Positions 10,320 through 22,514 of a DNA stretch of 64,000 bases are shown here, piece after piece (the first letter of the stretch is position 1; every line of letters begins with the position of its first letter). The stretch lies in the NCBI GenBank assembly GCA_930367215.1, contig OV884058.1, positions 111,065,802 to 111,129,801 on the forward strand. The letters run 5' to 3'. The position numbers and the translations under genes were made by a program. The DNA comes from Pollenia angustigena. Taxonomy: Eukaryota; Arthropoda; Insecta; Diptera; Polleniidae. Below the pieces are notes generated by a model. The model made no database searches, had not been told where the DNA came from, and was given only the letters and a program-made list of their open reading frames with translations.

Positions 10320-13290
10320 GCTAGAAAATGTTACGCTATAGACGCACTGATTTAAGTTGGCCTTTAAATAACTACTGATAAAGAAGTCTCTCGCTTTAGA
10401 TACTATTTTAAAATCTTGAGTTCAAACTATTTGTATGATAAGTTCGGTACTTCTTATTCGCTTCTTGTTCAGTGTCTTATCAATTATTTTAAATATTAAA
10501 TTTGTTGTTTTCCCTAAAATTACAAACAGTTTTCTAGATAGTCCAGACATTAAGGCTCCAAAGCTTTTAATATTTACATCCTTAAAACTGAAAAAAACCT
10601 CTAATAATATGAAACTTACACACATCATAAATATAAATTGTTTTTTGCTTATAAACATATTATTAGGAAAATGGATAAAGAAATAATACACATTATCAAT
10701 ATTAACTCAACAAAAAAAAAAAAAAAAAAGAAAGAAAAAAAAACACAACATTTTTTGCAAGAAAATCTCCAAATACTCCAGGAAAGAATATAAAAAAAAG
10801 CTATTAGCAAATATTTGCATAAAATTTTAAGACATGTTAACTACCAAATATTGTTGGTTTTTGTGAGACAAAATCAATTTTGTTTAATAACTTTTTTTTG
10901 TCATGGTTTTGTAATCTTTTCATATTTTTCAGCTTTCAAATAAATATTTACAAAAAAATTTTAAAATTTTTTTCGGCAGGGACTACAATGGCATTATAAT
11001 CGATTTTAATTGTATTAGCAGGGGAGTTTGGCTAATGGCAACTCGACAACAGGGAAGAGGTGAGTTTTTATGTATTAGCTAGATTAAATATCTTCTAAAG
11101 TGTGTGTTTAAAATATTAAAGATAACAAGTGTTTAAATAAAGTTTTAATAAAAACAGTTATAGGACGCCTTTTTTGCCATAAGCGAGGTATAGAGTTCCT
11201 ACGTTCATTTAAACTTTCGTAGGAACTTAATACCGTGCTCTTGGAGGGCTGTTAACCAACAATTAGCAGTATTAAAGTTAAGAGAGTGTATAAAGTGTTT
11301 TTAACCAACAGTTTAGAGTATTAAAGTTAAGAGAGTGAATGAAGTGTTTTTGTTAACTTATTACTTAGATAAGAATGAAAAATAAATCTTTAAATATTTT
11401 TGTAAAACAAATTTTAATAGAACATTTTTCAATCTTTGCGACAATATTTTAATGAATTCCGCTACAAAACAAAACGGCTCAAAAACGAATCAAGCTAATG
11501 TCGGGTACCCTGTTCTAAAGTGAAGCGTATACGAGTGAGAGCGTTCTGCACCGGTCGAAACAAATAGTATCCGGACGGGACAAGGTCTTAGTTAGTTATA
11601 AAACGGGTGAGGTAAAATTTCCTTACCACTTTAATATCAATTGTTTCTAACTCGCCTGGCAGCATGTGGCCAGGGTTCATCATGTCTGGGGCCAAATTTT
11701 CGCATTCGATATCGAACGAAATTACAATATATCTTAAGTGGAAATTTTGATCGATACCAAATGCCGTAATTTGGGCCCAGGTCTTATTACATTTGCCTTA
11801 TTTTAGCCAAGTCACGCTTCAAAAGATTAATTGTGTTCGGTATAGGACTCAGGGGATCGTCTTGCCCTGTTAAGATGGGACCCTTTTGGTCCCGTGTAAT
11901 AAACAACGTTGATTTGGCTGGGATTGGCATGCCATTTCCTGCTGTTTGGATCCAGTTTTAATCAATAAATAAAATACAGAACAAAATAACAAGGTTCTGA
12001 CAATGGATTCTGGTAGAGAAGATAACAACATATATCTATCTGTGTCGGCGTATTGAAAGATCGCTTTGGAGTTTTATTTGGGGGGAGGGGGGTAAATTTC
12101 CACCCTTTTGGCTTGCTTGCAGCATATCGGTATAAGAAACTTCGTGTTCCTTACATTTATGGTATAAGCATTTTTGTAGAAAATAAAACTCGAATATTTT
12201 TGTGGAACAAATTAGTCCTTTTACTCCCTTTTATAACGGTAAGTTTGTGTATTTTATTATTTTAACAATCGTAAAAAATATCTTTAAGAAGGGTGTTCTA
12301 CAAAAAAATTATACAAACACATATTTTTTTTTTTTTTGGTCTCCTGTACCAGAACCTATTGGCAGATACCCGTTATTTTGGAAAAACTTCTAAATTGTTG
12401 TACAGAGTAATTCGACGAAAAAATTTTGATTCGTTCTGTATCGACTGAAAGTATCAGAAATAAAATTGCTCTCAAGTCGAAAAAGTTTTCGATCACGACT
12501 ACTAGAATTAGCCCCCAGTCTTCAATGTGTCAAAAATGTTATGACGTTGAACATCTGCTACCAAATTTAGCGAATTACCTTATTCCAAAAACAAATTTTT
12601 GCATTTACAAAAGTGCTACAGAAAATCACCGTTGGTGGAGTTTTACAAAGAGCAGCTGATGAATTAGAAGAGTGTGATTCCCTACTGAAACAAAATGTTC
12701 AATAAAAGTGTGCGTCAACAGCGATATTTCCTTCGGCCCTTTTGGAAACGTGTCTCTTCCGAAACGCATTGACAAAACAAATAACGTTCAAAAGAATCGA
12801 TTACTGTCAAATCAGCTGTTAGAGAACACAGGGATTTCAACTGGTAGTTATCCGCCTGTAAAAAACACCCGATACTATTTGGCTAATCTGAGTCTTGTAA
12901 GCATGTGATTTTTTTTTTTTTTAGTAACAAAGATGCCCAAAAATCAGGACTACTGCACAATGTAATCCAGAAATTTGCAATTAGAACTCAAAAGTAGTGC
13001 AGTAATGGAAGCAGTTGCGTTTGAAATTAAGAGCAAAGCAAACAGCTTTGCATTAGTTAAACTGAATACGTAAATTTAAACGCATATTGTTAAAGCTAAA
13101 GTTATTAAAAATCGTATTCATCGTATTAAAAGGCTTGTGCAAATAAATAACCTAGTGCAACACAATTCGATCCATCGGCGTCAGCCTTAACACTTGTAGC
13201 GTGAAATGAAAGTAGACTATAAGCAGAGCAAATCTGCCAGATGGTTTTGAAAGCTTAGCTCGGGTTCCTGAAATATGGGCCCCTAATGTT
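10320..13290. other. Noncoding stretch with unassigned LTR-like piece
   Basis: 10320-11440 is AT-rich with nothing recognisable; the frames open on both strands at 10422-10691 are low-complexity. 11500-12000 is less AT-rich and ends with GTCCCGTGTAATAAA, a polyadenylation-like signal, reminiscent of an LTR or 3' UTR, but no paired copy or primer-binding site was confirmed. Frames at 12426-12659 and 12708-12908 show no family I recognise. Confidence 0.35.
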
Positions 13291-13294
13291 TTTG

Positions 13295-14190
13295 AATTTT
13301 TTGAAAAGGCGTTTGGTATAAGTAAAAAAAAAAAAATATACTAAATGTAATTCTTAGCTAAAAAATATTTTCAGATGCCTTCAGTAGAATCGTATGGCGT
13401 TTGTTTTCTTAGAATTTATTAACCCTCTAGGTCTCATTTTAAGGGGCAATTTTTGTCCTTTATCCCAACTCATACACAAACGTATACTAAAACGGCAGTT
13501 TTAAGGGTTAAAATGTTCTAAGAATATTTTCTGCATCAAATTTTACTTGGGGTCTTCTAAGACCAAAAGTTCGTGTGATGTGTGTAAAACAGATTTTCAA
13601 AATTTCGGGCAATGAAATTTTTGAATTTCTTAAAGAGGCGTTTGGTACAAGTCAAAAAAATATACTAAATGTACTTCTGAGCTAAAAGACTATTTCAGGA
13701 GTCTTCAGTAGAATTGTATGGCTATTCTTTTCTTAGAATATATTAACCCTCTAACACTCATTTTAAGGGGTCGTTATTTAACTTCCACACAAAAGTATGC
13801 TAAAACGGCAGTTTTAAGGGTTAAAATGTTCTACGAATATTTTCTGCGTCAAATTTCATAGTGGTCTTTTGAGACCATCAAATCGTGCATTGTATGTAAA
13901 ACGGGTTTTCGAAAAATTTCAAGGCCCGGAATTTCGAAAACCCGTTTTACATACATTGCACGATTTTTTGGTCTCAAAAGATCACTAGTGAAATTTGACG
14001 CAGAAAATATTCGTAGAACATTTTAACCCTTAAAACTGCCGTTTTAGTTTACTTTTGTGTGGAAGTTAAAAAATGACCCCTTAAAATGAGTGTTAGACGG
14101 TTAATATATTCTAAGAAAATAATCGCCATACAATTCTACTGAAGACATCTGAAATAGTCTTTTGGCTCCGAAGTACATTTAGACAAATTG
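13295..14190. repeat. Foldback: two direct units and one inverted unit
   Basis: Unit 1 (about 13295-13612) and unit 2 (about 13615-13925) are direct repeats; unit 3 (about 13932-14188) is the reverse complement of unit 2. Each contains TTAACCCTCTA ... AAACGGCAGTTTTAAGGGTTAA, a 74-85-bp piece bounded by TTAA (13419-13511, 13743-13824, 14026-14104). The hairpin centre is near 13927, where AAACCCGTTTTACATA and its complement face each other across about 20 bp. A transcript through here would fold into a ~250-bp duplex. No protein is encoded. Confidence 0.85.
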
Positions 14191-14194
14191 TTTA

Positions 14195-15783
14195 ACAAAT
14201 TTCGGTATATTGAATATTTAATTATATTGGCCACAAATGAATAATGCAAACAACCAGACGCAAGCAAAAATTAACATACAATCAAAAGAAAGGTACTGCA
14301 TTAAAAACGGAAATATGAAAAAAAAAAAATTAATTCAAGACCCACAAACCAAAAAATTCAAAGTATTACATTTCATAACCCTTTTTTATCTTTTCAAAAA
14401 ACAAAAACAAATTGAAAAAATTATGAAACAAACAAAACAAGAAAATCCTGAGGAAAGAAAGTGCTGTGTAAGCAACAAATATTAAATAAAGATCATGAAA
14501 TATCAATATGACCTTAACATTCGATGCACTGGTAGACAAACATAATTGTCAGACTTAAGTTTCGAAAGCCACAAAATATTGAAAGGAAAGAATTTGTAAG
14601 CATTTTGTAAAATTTCTTTTTATGCTGCAATAAAGATCCCTTTTACTGCATGGCATTCAACCCCTTCGGCTTCATTTATTGAGAGATAAAAAAAAGATCT
14701 TAAGACAGTTTTTATTGCAGAGTACATAATTCAGGTAAAAAGTGCAATTTCTCTTAGGACTTCTTTTTTCGCAAAGCAAATATTTGCATTACAACCAGAC
14801 GGATGAACGGACGGACGAACTGTTTGTGCAGTAATTACAGCACATGCGCGCATTTTACATTTCAGAAAATTTATGATGTTGGGAAGCGGGTTACGCAAAA
14901 TTTGTAAAAATAAAACGAGCAAAAACTAAACAAATAAAACGTTACTGAAATTTATAGCGCTTCAATAAATTTATGTGAACATATTTTTTCTTTTTTTTAA
15001 TTTCAAGTTTCGGCAAAAAGGGGGTTTTGGTTAAAGTACTTCTTCAAATTTTCTGTGTGGCTTTTGAAGACAATAAAGAAGAAAAAGGGGGTTAATGGTC
15101 TCTAATTTGACGTTATCTTTCCCTTGTTAAAGATACTTCTAAAAGATAGTTTGCCTTGATTATTGGCATTTATTAATTTTTTTTTTTTTTTGCTGTTGTT
15201 CCCTGTAAACTTTAATGAAAGGTTTTCCAAGCGTAAATTTATGAACATAAAGTTATTACGGCATGTTTAACAAGCTGTTTATGATGATTCTTTTTTTATC
15301 TCAAGTTAAACTCAAGTATTCCAAAGAGGTTTCTATTGAAAGTCGAAAAACATGAAAGAAATCATCTGTTTTTTGAGGCAGAAATTTTTAAAATATTGAA
15401 AAATAATTAAAATTTATGAGTTTTAATATGATACATTGTTTCGAAAGACTACTGCTTTACTTACATACATATTAATTAGTGATCAATTAGGGTTTTTTTT
15501 TCCAAAAACCCGGGGTATTAAGTTGCAAGTTCTTCTTAAACAGTAATTGAATATCTTTTTGGGTTTTCGTTTAAGATCTTTCGTTGTAGTTGATGGAATT
15601 AAGAGGATGTAGATCATTGAATTTTATGGAAATTATGAGGCACTTCATAAAGTTTATGTAAATTAAGTGGTTTTGTAAAAAAAAAATATTTACATTTTTA
15701 TACTTTTTTTTTTATCTTAAAAGGGCAATTATAAGATGATTGCACATTGGGGCAGTTTAAGAAAAGATTTTAACTAGGGATGT
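14195..15783. other. AT-rich noncoding stretch
   Basis: Poly-A-rich open frame at 14237-14485 is low-complexity. No gene, RNA or terminal repeat could be supported. Confidence 0.4.
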
Positions 15784-16297
15784 AACCAGTAGCCCGTTTC
15801 TGTACTTCTCACATCGTAAAACTTTTCGCATGAAACGTGTGAATTGCAACAAAAATAGTGTGAAATGAAACAAAAAATGCTTTTTCTCACACAAGTGTTT
15901 CTGTATCTTTTCTTTGCGAGCATTATCTGTCATTTAAATAATTGGAAGGATGTGAGAAAAAGTGTTTATGTTACAATATTTTGCGAAAAGTTTCTTGCAA
16001 GAACTGTCAAAATAAGTCACATTTGAAATTGGTGCGAGAAAAACAAAATGTAGGTACATATTTTAAATTTAAAATATGTTTATACACGATTTTTTTAAAA
16101 TAAATAAAAAATAGAAGGAACCCAATAAAAAATTTTATCATTTTGCGAAGCACTAATGGTACATTTAAAAAAATAAGCGCACAATTATGCACTACGCAAT
16201 AAGACATTCAGAAATGCAGTAAAGTAAGTGAAAGAACTCTCAACAACTTTAATAAAAAAAAAAAATAACATTTAAAGTGCTACGGCATTCCCTTACT

Positions 16298-16522
16298 ACG
16301 AAGCAGGTTTGTAAGGGAGAGCTTCAAAAATAACTGTAAAAAAACAGTCAGTGTATTATGCTGATCGTTACATTTAACAATTTTTATATGCGCTGAATAA
16401 TGTGCTTATTGTGTCAAAAATGTATTGCTTCAAAGTGGGAACTCGCCATATAAAATTCATGTCTTCCGTAAGCGCTATGGTAAGCGAAACTTTTATGTTT
16501 CTCCCTTACAAACCTGCTTCGT
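16298..16522. mobile_element. 225-bp MITE (CGAAGCAGG ends)
   Basis: Perfect 23-bp inverted ends: ACGAAGCAGGTTTGTAAGGG at the left (16298 on) and its reverse complement ending at 16522. The left flank is TA if the element starts at CGAAG; the right flank is TT, so the duplication is imperfect. No ORF. Confidence 0.8.
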
Positions 16523-16899
16523 TGGAAGATCCATTTTTTATTGGGAATTTAAATGATGAATGAATAATTTATATGATGAAAATAAACAAAACACAATTTT
16601 TATTTTTTGTTATTTTAAATTTTTTTAGCCTTTCCTTGTTTTGGTTTTTTGTTCAGTGCTGCCAGATAAATTTGTGTAAAAATCGTCAAATATATATGAG
16701 CTCATTTTTCAATCATAAATGATACTCTCGTTGTGAGAAAATGGTACCCTACAGATGAATCACCTGAAAGAATCATATGTGATACAATTTTTTATCCTTT
16801 TGATGTTAGTTTTTATAATCATTATTGAATCGTTTTCGTCTCATTTTTCAATAGTAAATTAATATAACTTTGTCATATCGTTTGTATGTTCCACAATAT

Positions 16900-17440
16900 T
16901 GATCCTACACCCTATAAAGTATATATATTCTGGGTCCTTATGAAAAGCGAAGTTCAAATCCGGTTGTCCGTCTGTCCGTGTGTATGTTGAAATGGGTTTC
17001 CCGAAAACCCCAGAAATTATGTGGACTAGGTTGATGTATATTTATGTCACATATACTCCGTTTAAGTTTGCTATTGAAATTCAGCCAGATCGGTCCAAAA
17101 ATGACGGAGATATGAGCAAAAAACCACGACTACCTCTAAATTTTTCCAAAAATCCCTTGTTGTTGTATTTTTTTTATTTCTGTATATCTTGAGAACGGCA
17201 AAAGCCAAAGTTTCCAAATTAGGTACATTTTTATATTTTTTATGTTCTAAAAACGATTTAAAAAAAATATTTACCAGTTTTCGCTTTTTAATTTTTATTT
17301 ATAATAAAGTTTTTAGTATTGTTAATATGTAGGTATTTGTAAAAATTATTTAGTTTTTGTCTAGTTGCTCTGTATTCTGCTCCCACAATGGTGAAGGGTA
17401 TATAAGATTCGGCACAGCCGAATATAGCACTCTTACTTGT
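16900..17440 (-). repeat. TATACCC / TTCGGCTGTGCCGAA dispersed repeat, copy 1
   Basis: Contains CCCTATAAAGTATATATATTC, TGTCCGTCTGTCCG, and ends GGGTATATAAGATTCGGCAC AGCCGAATATAGCACTCTTACTTG. The same end appears inverted at 19281-19330, with related blocks at 40270-40570 and 48640-48800. This is a very common fly repeat type; I cannot place it in a named family from the sequence alone. Confidence 0.7.
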
Positions 17441-18191
17441 TTAATTTATATTTATTTTATTAAGCTTGAGGTCTATTTTTTATAAAATTATTTATTTGCT
17501 TTTTTCCGATAACAATTTTAAGTTGTTATTTTTCCCTGAAGAAGTCACACAAAGGCGTAACAAAATATCATAATTGAACAAAAAAAAAAAGAAATGTTTA
17601 TAAAAAAAAGCCAAGTCGGTTCATTACTTCACCTGGTCCTCATACAAGCAAGTATCCTCTCGAAATTAAGGTTTTGGTTCGATTTTTAATGCTATGGTGA
17701 AGAGTATATAAGATTTCTCATCATCTTGACTCAAACTTTTTTCTTTATTGACTGAAAAATGGGGTAATGGTTTAATGTTTTGAACACAAACAGTTGTATA
17801 ATAATCACGGAAATAAAAAGTAAACACTTTTCCCTCGAAATTTTGCTTTTGCCAATATATTTTTTAGGGAAGAGACAAACAATTTCGAGGACAATTTTCA
17901 CAATAGGGATAAATATGAAAATTAAGGCTGCCTTGTTTCTAAAGATATCTTTTTTTGTAATGCCTAGTAACCAAACATTTAAAAATATTTGAAATTATAT
18001 TATTGCGAAGACTAAGGGGCTTATAGTGTAAAACGCAATGCCAACAATTTCATTGAAAACAAAAACAAAATCAAAAATATTTTATAAATTTGTTGTTACT
18101 TTCTACAGAAATTCATATTGTTTTTTCAATTTTCAACGCCACAAAATAGAAGTGTTTGAAATTTAAAAATTCAAGATGAATTTATAAAAAG

Positions 18192-18487
18192 CAAGGCGAA
18201 TTCATACAAGGTGGTCTTATTTTGAAAACGTTTTACAATACTGTAAAATATTTTAACGTTGTGTCAAAAATTCGAACAAATATTTTATTTTGTTTTTATA
18301 TTAAATTGTGTTTTTTTGAAATTTTATAACTTAAAAAAGTTTTAAATTTCACAATTTTAATCGAAAATTAAAGAATTTAGTTAAGATTCCCCAGAACCAA
18401 CAGGACGGTATACCATTTTGACACAAGGTTAGTAATCAGCTGTTGCTTACGTATCAAGATAAGTTCACCTGGTGTAAATTCGCCTTG
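18192..18487. mobile_element. hAT MITE, CAAGGCGAATT family, copy 1
   Basis: Inverted ends CAAGGCGAATTCATACAAGG and its near reverse complement ending CGCCTTG. Perfect 8-bp target duplication ATAAAAAG at 18184-18191 and 18488-18495. Length 296 bp, the same as the copy at 50699-50994, with very high identity to it. No ORF; mobilised in trans by a hAT transposase (inference from TSD length). Confidence 0.92.
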
Positions 18488-18527
18488 ATAAAAAGTAACA
18501 AAAAAATTATTAAATATTTTTGATTTT

Positions 18528-18749
18528 GACGGCATTTACATCTATGCAATTAACGCCGAGTTTTTTTTCTATTTTCTTTTAAAGTAGTTGCTACGAAACT
18601 TTTTTAACATTTACATTTACATTTTATTCAAGCATTTTTTCAACTTTTTCAACCCCGTTTTCTTCCCAAGACCTCTTGCTAACAAACAAAAAGTTGCATG
18701 TGAAAGTTGCGGCAAGTTGCGGCGTTAATTGCATAATGTAAATGCCGTC
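18528..18749. mobile_element. 222-bp MITE (GACGGCATTTACAT ends), copy 1
   Basis: Inverted ends GACGGCATTTACAT ... ATGTAAATGCCGTC. A second copy in opposite orientation lies at 45740-45949 and shares the interior (CTCTTGCTAACAAACAAAAA, GGTTGAAAAAGTTGAAAAAATGC in reverse). The target duplication is uncertain. Confidence 0.8.
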
Positions 18750-19260
18750 TTTGTTTTTACTTTCGTCACTTTTTTAGAATCATCAAATCGTCACTGCTTA
18801 TTTCGGAACAAAATATTGTCAAAATGGCAATAACTCGTCAAATCTGGCAGCCCTATTTTTATTATATTTATTTCTTTTGTTGACGTTTCGCTTTTATTTG
18901 ATACTTTACTGGAAATATTCCAGTTAAAACAGAATCTGTGTCGTCTGTTTTCGCATTCAAATACAGAAACACTTTTTTCTCACAAATCGAGAAACGATGG
19001 AATTTTTTGTATCGCACTTCATTTAAGAAATTTAACGTTGCGGGAAATACAGAAACGAGCTACAGGGTTGGTCAAAATTAAATGCATGTATTTCGTGTAT
19101 TTAAAATACTTTTATTTTTATTTTTAATCTATGTATAATATATCGTTGCCTAAAACGATCACGGCCCTAACTAACCATTATAATGTCTACAAACAATTTT
19201 GCGTCTTTGTTCAGTTAGCGATTTTATTAACAAAAAAAAAAAAAAAAAAAACCGGCCCTA

Positions 19261-20785
19261 CACAGTAAAAGCATTAATCAACAAGTTAGAGTGCTATATT
19301 CGGCTGTGCCGAATCTTTGATACCCTCCACCGACACTTCGAATGTTTTGGGAGTAATATCTGTATGATGTCTATTTATTATTATAATCTTTGTAAAAACA
19401 GACATCTGCATTAAAATTTGTTGCGGTTTAGACCTATATAAAATTATTGACCGACAATCAGAATCAATTTTAAAAAGCTTGAGTAGAATATCAGTTTAAG
19501 CTGAACTTAAATGACTTTCAGGAGAACAAATTATATAAAAGCCATGGTAAGCTATGAACCAATCATCCCAAATTCTGCAGAACGATTTCTGGTATTAAAA
19601 AACATAAATTTCAATACAGCGGTGCACTTAGTTTAAGCGTTTGCAGTAAATTTCAGAAGGCTGCTAAAATGGAATCTAAGGAAAATGATGGACCGTATAT
19701 CACAAAATTGCATAAAATTTTTTGTGGCCATATGAAGCTAAACTGGAAGAAAGTTTACCGCGTATTTAATTATTTTACCAGAGTGGGCTTTATATGAGGC
19801 CTATGGTAAGTTACGCACCGATCTTCACCAAATTTCACAGTGTCATTTCTAGTTCTATAAAACTGTGATGTATCAAGTTTTGTTATGATAGCGTTATTTT
19901 TTATGTCTTTAGGCGTACTAAGCTGTTTTCCGGGAGTAAGATTTATATGGGGCCTATGGTAAATTATGGACCGATCTTCACGAAATTTCACAGTCTTATT
20001 TTTAGTTCTAAAAAATTTTGATTTACCAAATTTTGTTATGATAGCATTATTTTTTACGGATTTATATATGGGGCCTAGGGTAAATCATGGACGGATCTTC
20101 AAGAAATTTTATTTCCAGTTACATAAAACGAACTGTTGCGAAATCTTATATCATTCTGTGCATTTTTCCACCATTTATGTTAGTTTTTGTAACAAAATTA
20201 TCAATTTAGGTGGTGGTTCCACATTTTGATTCATAGCTCAGATCCTATTGAACCGATATTGCTGGATTCCAATCCCAAACTGCTTAGGATAACTACAAGC
20301 AATTTGACACCAAGTTTGTTTATTTCTTTTGAGTTTTTCGAAAGTGAGCGTGTTTTCAACAGACGGACAGACGGACATGGCTAAATCGACTTAGAATTAC
20401 TCAAGGACCCAGAATATATATACTTTATGGGGTCTGAGATGAATAAGAAAAAAGTTTCACACGGAATGACAAACTTAATATACCCTCTTCACAACTAATT
20501 GTGGTGGAGGGTATAAAAATAAAATCAGTTTTAATTAAAAATTTTATCAATTGAATTAAACGTATAATGAAGTGAATTAAGCGTTTAATCAAGTGAATTA
20601 AACGTTTAATTGATATTATTAATTTGTTTACTGGAGCAAATTAATATTGTCCATTAAACGTTTAATACACTTGAATAAACGATTAATTCACTTGATGCAA
20701 CGTATAATTCACTTGATTAAACTTTTAATTAAAACTGATTTTATTTTTGATTAATGCTTTTACTGGTGCAAAAGCTTTTTGTGTG
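19261..20785. mobile_element. CACAG-family TIR element carrying a nested repeat
   Basis: Outer ends CACAGTAAAAGCATTAATCA and ...AAAGCTTTTTGTGTG lie between TA dinucleotides (19259-19260, 20786-20787). The left end continues directly into the dispersed repeat at 19281, and the missing continuation AAATAAAATCAGTTTTAATT resumes at 20516. The right end read in reverse carries the same words uninterrupted, so the junction of the insertion is visible. 20515-20748 is a palindrome with perfect 26-bp arms. No coding capacity. Confidence 0.75.
19281..20514. repeat. TATACCC / TTCGGCTGTGCCGAA dispersed repeat, copy 2
   Basis: Starts CAAGTTAGAGTGCTATATTC and ends GTGGTGGAGGGTATA. It includes GACAGACGGACATGGCTAAA and CCCAGAATATATATACTTTA. 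Inside are three diverged tandem units starting GGCCTATGGTAA at about 19796, 19949 and 20069. The 73- and 87-residue open frames across these units are repeat by-products. Confidence 0.75.
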
Positions 20786-20789
20786 TAAG

Positions 20790-21805
20790 GGCGCTCAACG
20801 CATTTAAGCCCCAACAAAAACTACCGGACAAACAAATCAAATATTTGTAATTTTATTATTAAATTCAATACATATAAACAAAAAATAAAAATTTTTTTGG
20901 AAATTAAATAGGTGTACGAAAATTGGCACAGTGGTCACTTAAAAAAAAAAAATTTTTTTTTGATGTTATAGAAATGTCTGAACTTTTAATTTATCGATTA
21001 TGCAAACATATATTGAATAATGTCAAAAACTTTGTCATAAGCCGCAAATAATGAAGTGTTCCCAAATTGGCACAGCAAGCGTAAATGGGTTAAAGACCTA
21101 AAGCTATGGTCACATTAAGAAAGCATTTGATTCCTTACACGTTACCACAATTTTTATTACGCATTTCTTTGATTTCGCATAATATTTTCCAGTAATAAAG
21201 TTTAGTAGGTCAAGAAAAATTATTAAAACGAAAGATAATAAAATATTTGTTTGGCCGTAAGGCAATTTTCAATTTATCATTTTAAATAGTTTTTGCTTCT
21301 CCAGTAATATCTTTAAAATGTTAGATAGGGCCGAATGCGTTTTATATATCTATATATGATATGTACATACACCCAGAGAAGAAACATGTTTCACTCCAAC
21401 AAAACTATTTTTTAAGAAAAGTTTTAACATATTTATTCAGCCATATTTATAAAAAAGTTCTTATTTTAAGCTTATAGTATTTAATAACTAGGGATGAGAT
21501 TTTCATGCACAAAAAAATCGAAATCGCTTAAAATATGCACTAAAAATCCAAAATATACACTAAAAAATAAAAAATATGCACTAAAAATTAAAAAAAATTC
21601 CATACAAAATAGTTTTTTAATTTTACTAAAAACAAAAATATAGAAAATTCAGTCTTTTGCAATAACATGTTATTCAAATATCTTTAAAAAAACTTAGTAT
21701 GTTCAGACCTAAAAGATATTTGACAAAAAAATCCAAAAAAGCGCGACCAGTAAATTGATCAAAAAAATTTGACATTTAGCCCAAACAGGGGTTTTTTTCT
21801 AATCC
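20790..21805. other. Noncoding stretch with short tandem words
   Basis: 21525-21600 repeats AAAATATGCACTAAAAAT about four times. 21371 starts CACCCAGAGAAGAAACATGT after TA, matching 58256-58276, so one end of another TIR family is present; its other end was not found. Confidence 0.45.
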
Positions 21806-21809
21806 ACTG

Positions 21810-22511
21810 CCCATGTTCTGTAACTCTCGCGTCGAGAAAGTTTTCGATTGAAATGTGTGAAATAAAACAAAAATGCCATAAATTGAAACAAACAGCTGTT
21901 TTTCTCACTTAACTGTGTCTGTAACTTTTTTTTGGCGAGAACAAGCTGTCACGTAAGGAAATTACTAGCCAATTTACAGAAAAAGTGTGTCTGTAACATT
22001 TTGGTGAGAAAAGTTCCCGGTTTGAACTGTCAAATAAACTCACGAATAAAAATGGGGCGAGAAAAAATTTTAACACTAAAAAACAATTAAAAATGCAAAG
22101 AATAATAATAATAATATTTTATTCTTGGCACATTTATCATTGTTTTATTATTTTGCTTTTAATATTTTTATAAAATATACGAATTTTTTCAAAACTCGTT
22201 TGCAAACAACAAACATTAAAGTCGCACTTTACACAACTTGGTATAGCCGACGGTTGTGTTTTAAATTTTCAATTTAAGTAAATTTTGGTCGCCGTCAACG
22301 ATATGTGTTACTGGCGTTCGGAACGTCTGCAATGTCACATCGGCTTCGAGTGCAATATTATGACATTTATAACGTAACGACGTAATCTCTTTTGATAGTT
22401 TTCGACATGAGTTACAGACACACATTTTTCTCACTTTTCGAGAAACGATGGAATATTTTGTTTCACATCTTTTCGATGCAAGAAGTTCTCACTAAAGTTG
22501 CAGAACATGGG
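21810..22511. mobile_element. 702-bp TIR element (CCCATGTTCTG ends)
   Basis: Left end CCCATGTTCTGTAACTCTCG; right end AAGTTGCAGAACATGGG. Subterminal GAGAAAGTTTTCG and CTTTTCGATGCAAGAAGTTCTC are also inverted. Related in sequence to the ends of 15786-19066. No ORF and no clear target duplication. Confidence 0.75.
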
Positions 22512-22514
22512 TAC

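Larger units (their letters stand above)
16654..18855. mobile_element. hAT-type element, 2.2 kb, nonautonomous remnant
   Basis: Begins CAGTGCTGCCAGAT and ends ATCTGGCAGCCCTA, the CAGNG...GCC type of inverted end seen in hAT elements. Flanking octamers are TTTTTGTT (16646-16653) and TTTTTATT (18856-18863), an 8-bp duplication with one mismatch, as hAT insertion produces. No transposase is recognisable. The interior has been filled by a dispersed repeat (16900-17440), an 8-bp-TSD MITE (18192-18487) and another MITE (18528-18749). Confidence 0.75.
15786..19066. mobile_element. Outer TIR element (GTAGCYCGTTTCTG ends), heavily nested
   Basis: The left end GTAGCCCGTTTCTGTA (from 15789) and right end TACAGAAACGAGCTAC (to 19063) are inverted repeats. 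Subterminal sequences (CACACAAGTGTTTCTGTA; TGTGAGAAAAAGTGTTT) resemble those of the 702-bp element at 21810-22511. Removing the inserts at 16298-16522 and 16654-18855 leaves roughly 0.85 kb, close to the relative's length. Boundaries are approximate and no target duplication was identified. Confidence 0.6.

Noticed and set aside
10422..10691. Frames open on both strands over the same 250 bp
   Set aside because: Reverse-complementary low-complexity translation, no motif.
11500..12020. Retrotransposon LTR plus primer-binding site
   Set aside because: An AATAAA and an LTR-like tail are present, but there is no second copy, no TG...CA borders and no identifiable tRNA-complementary site.
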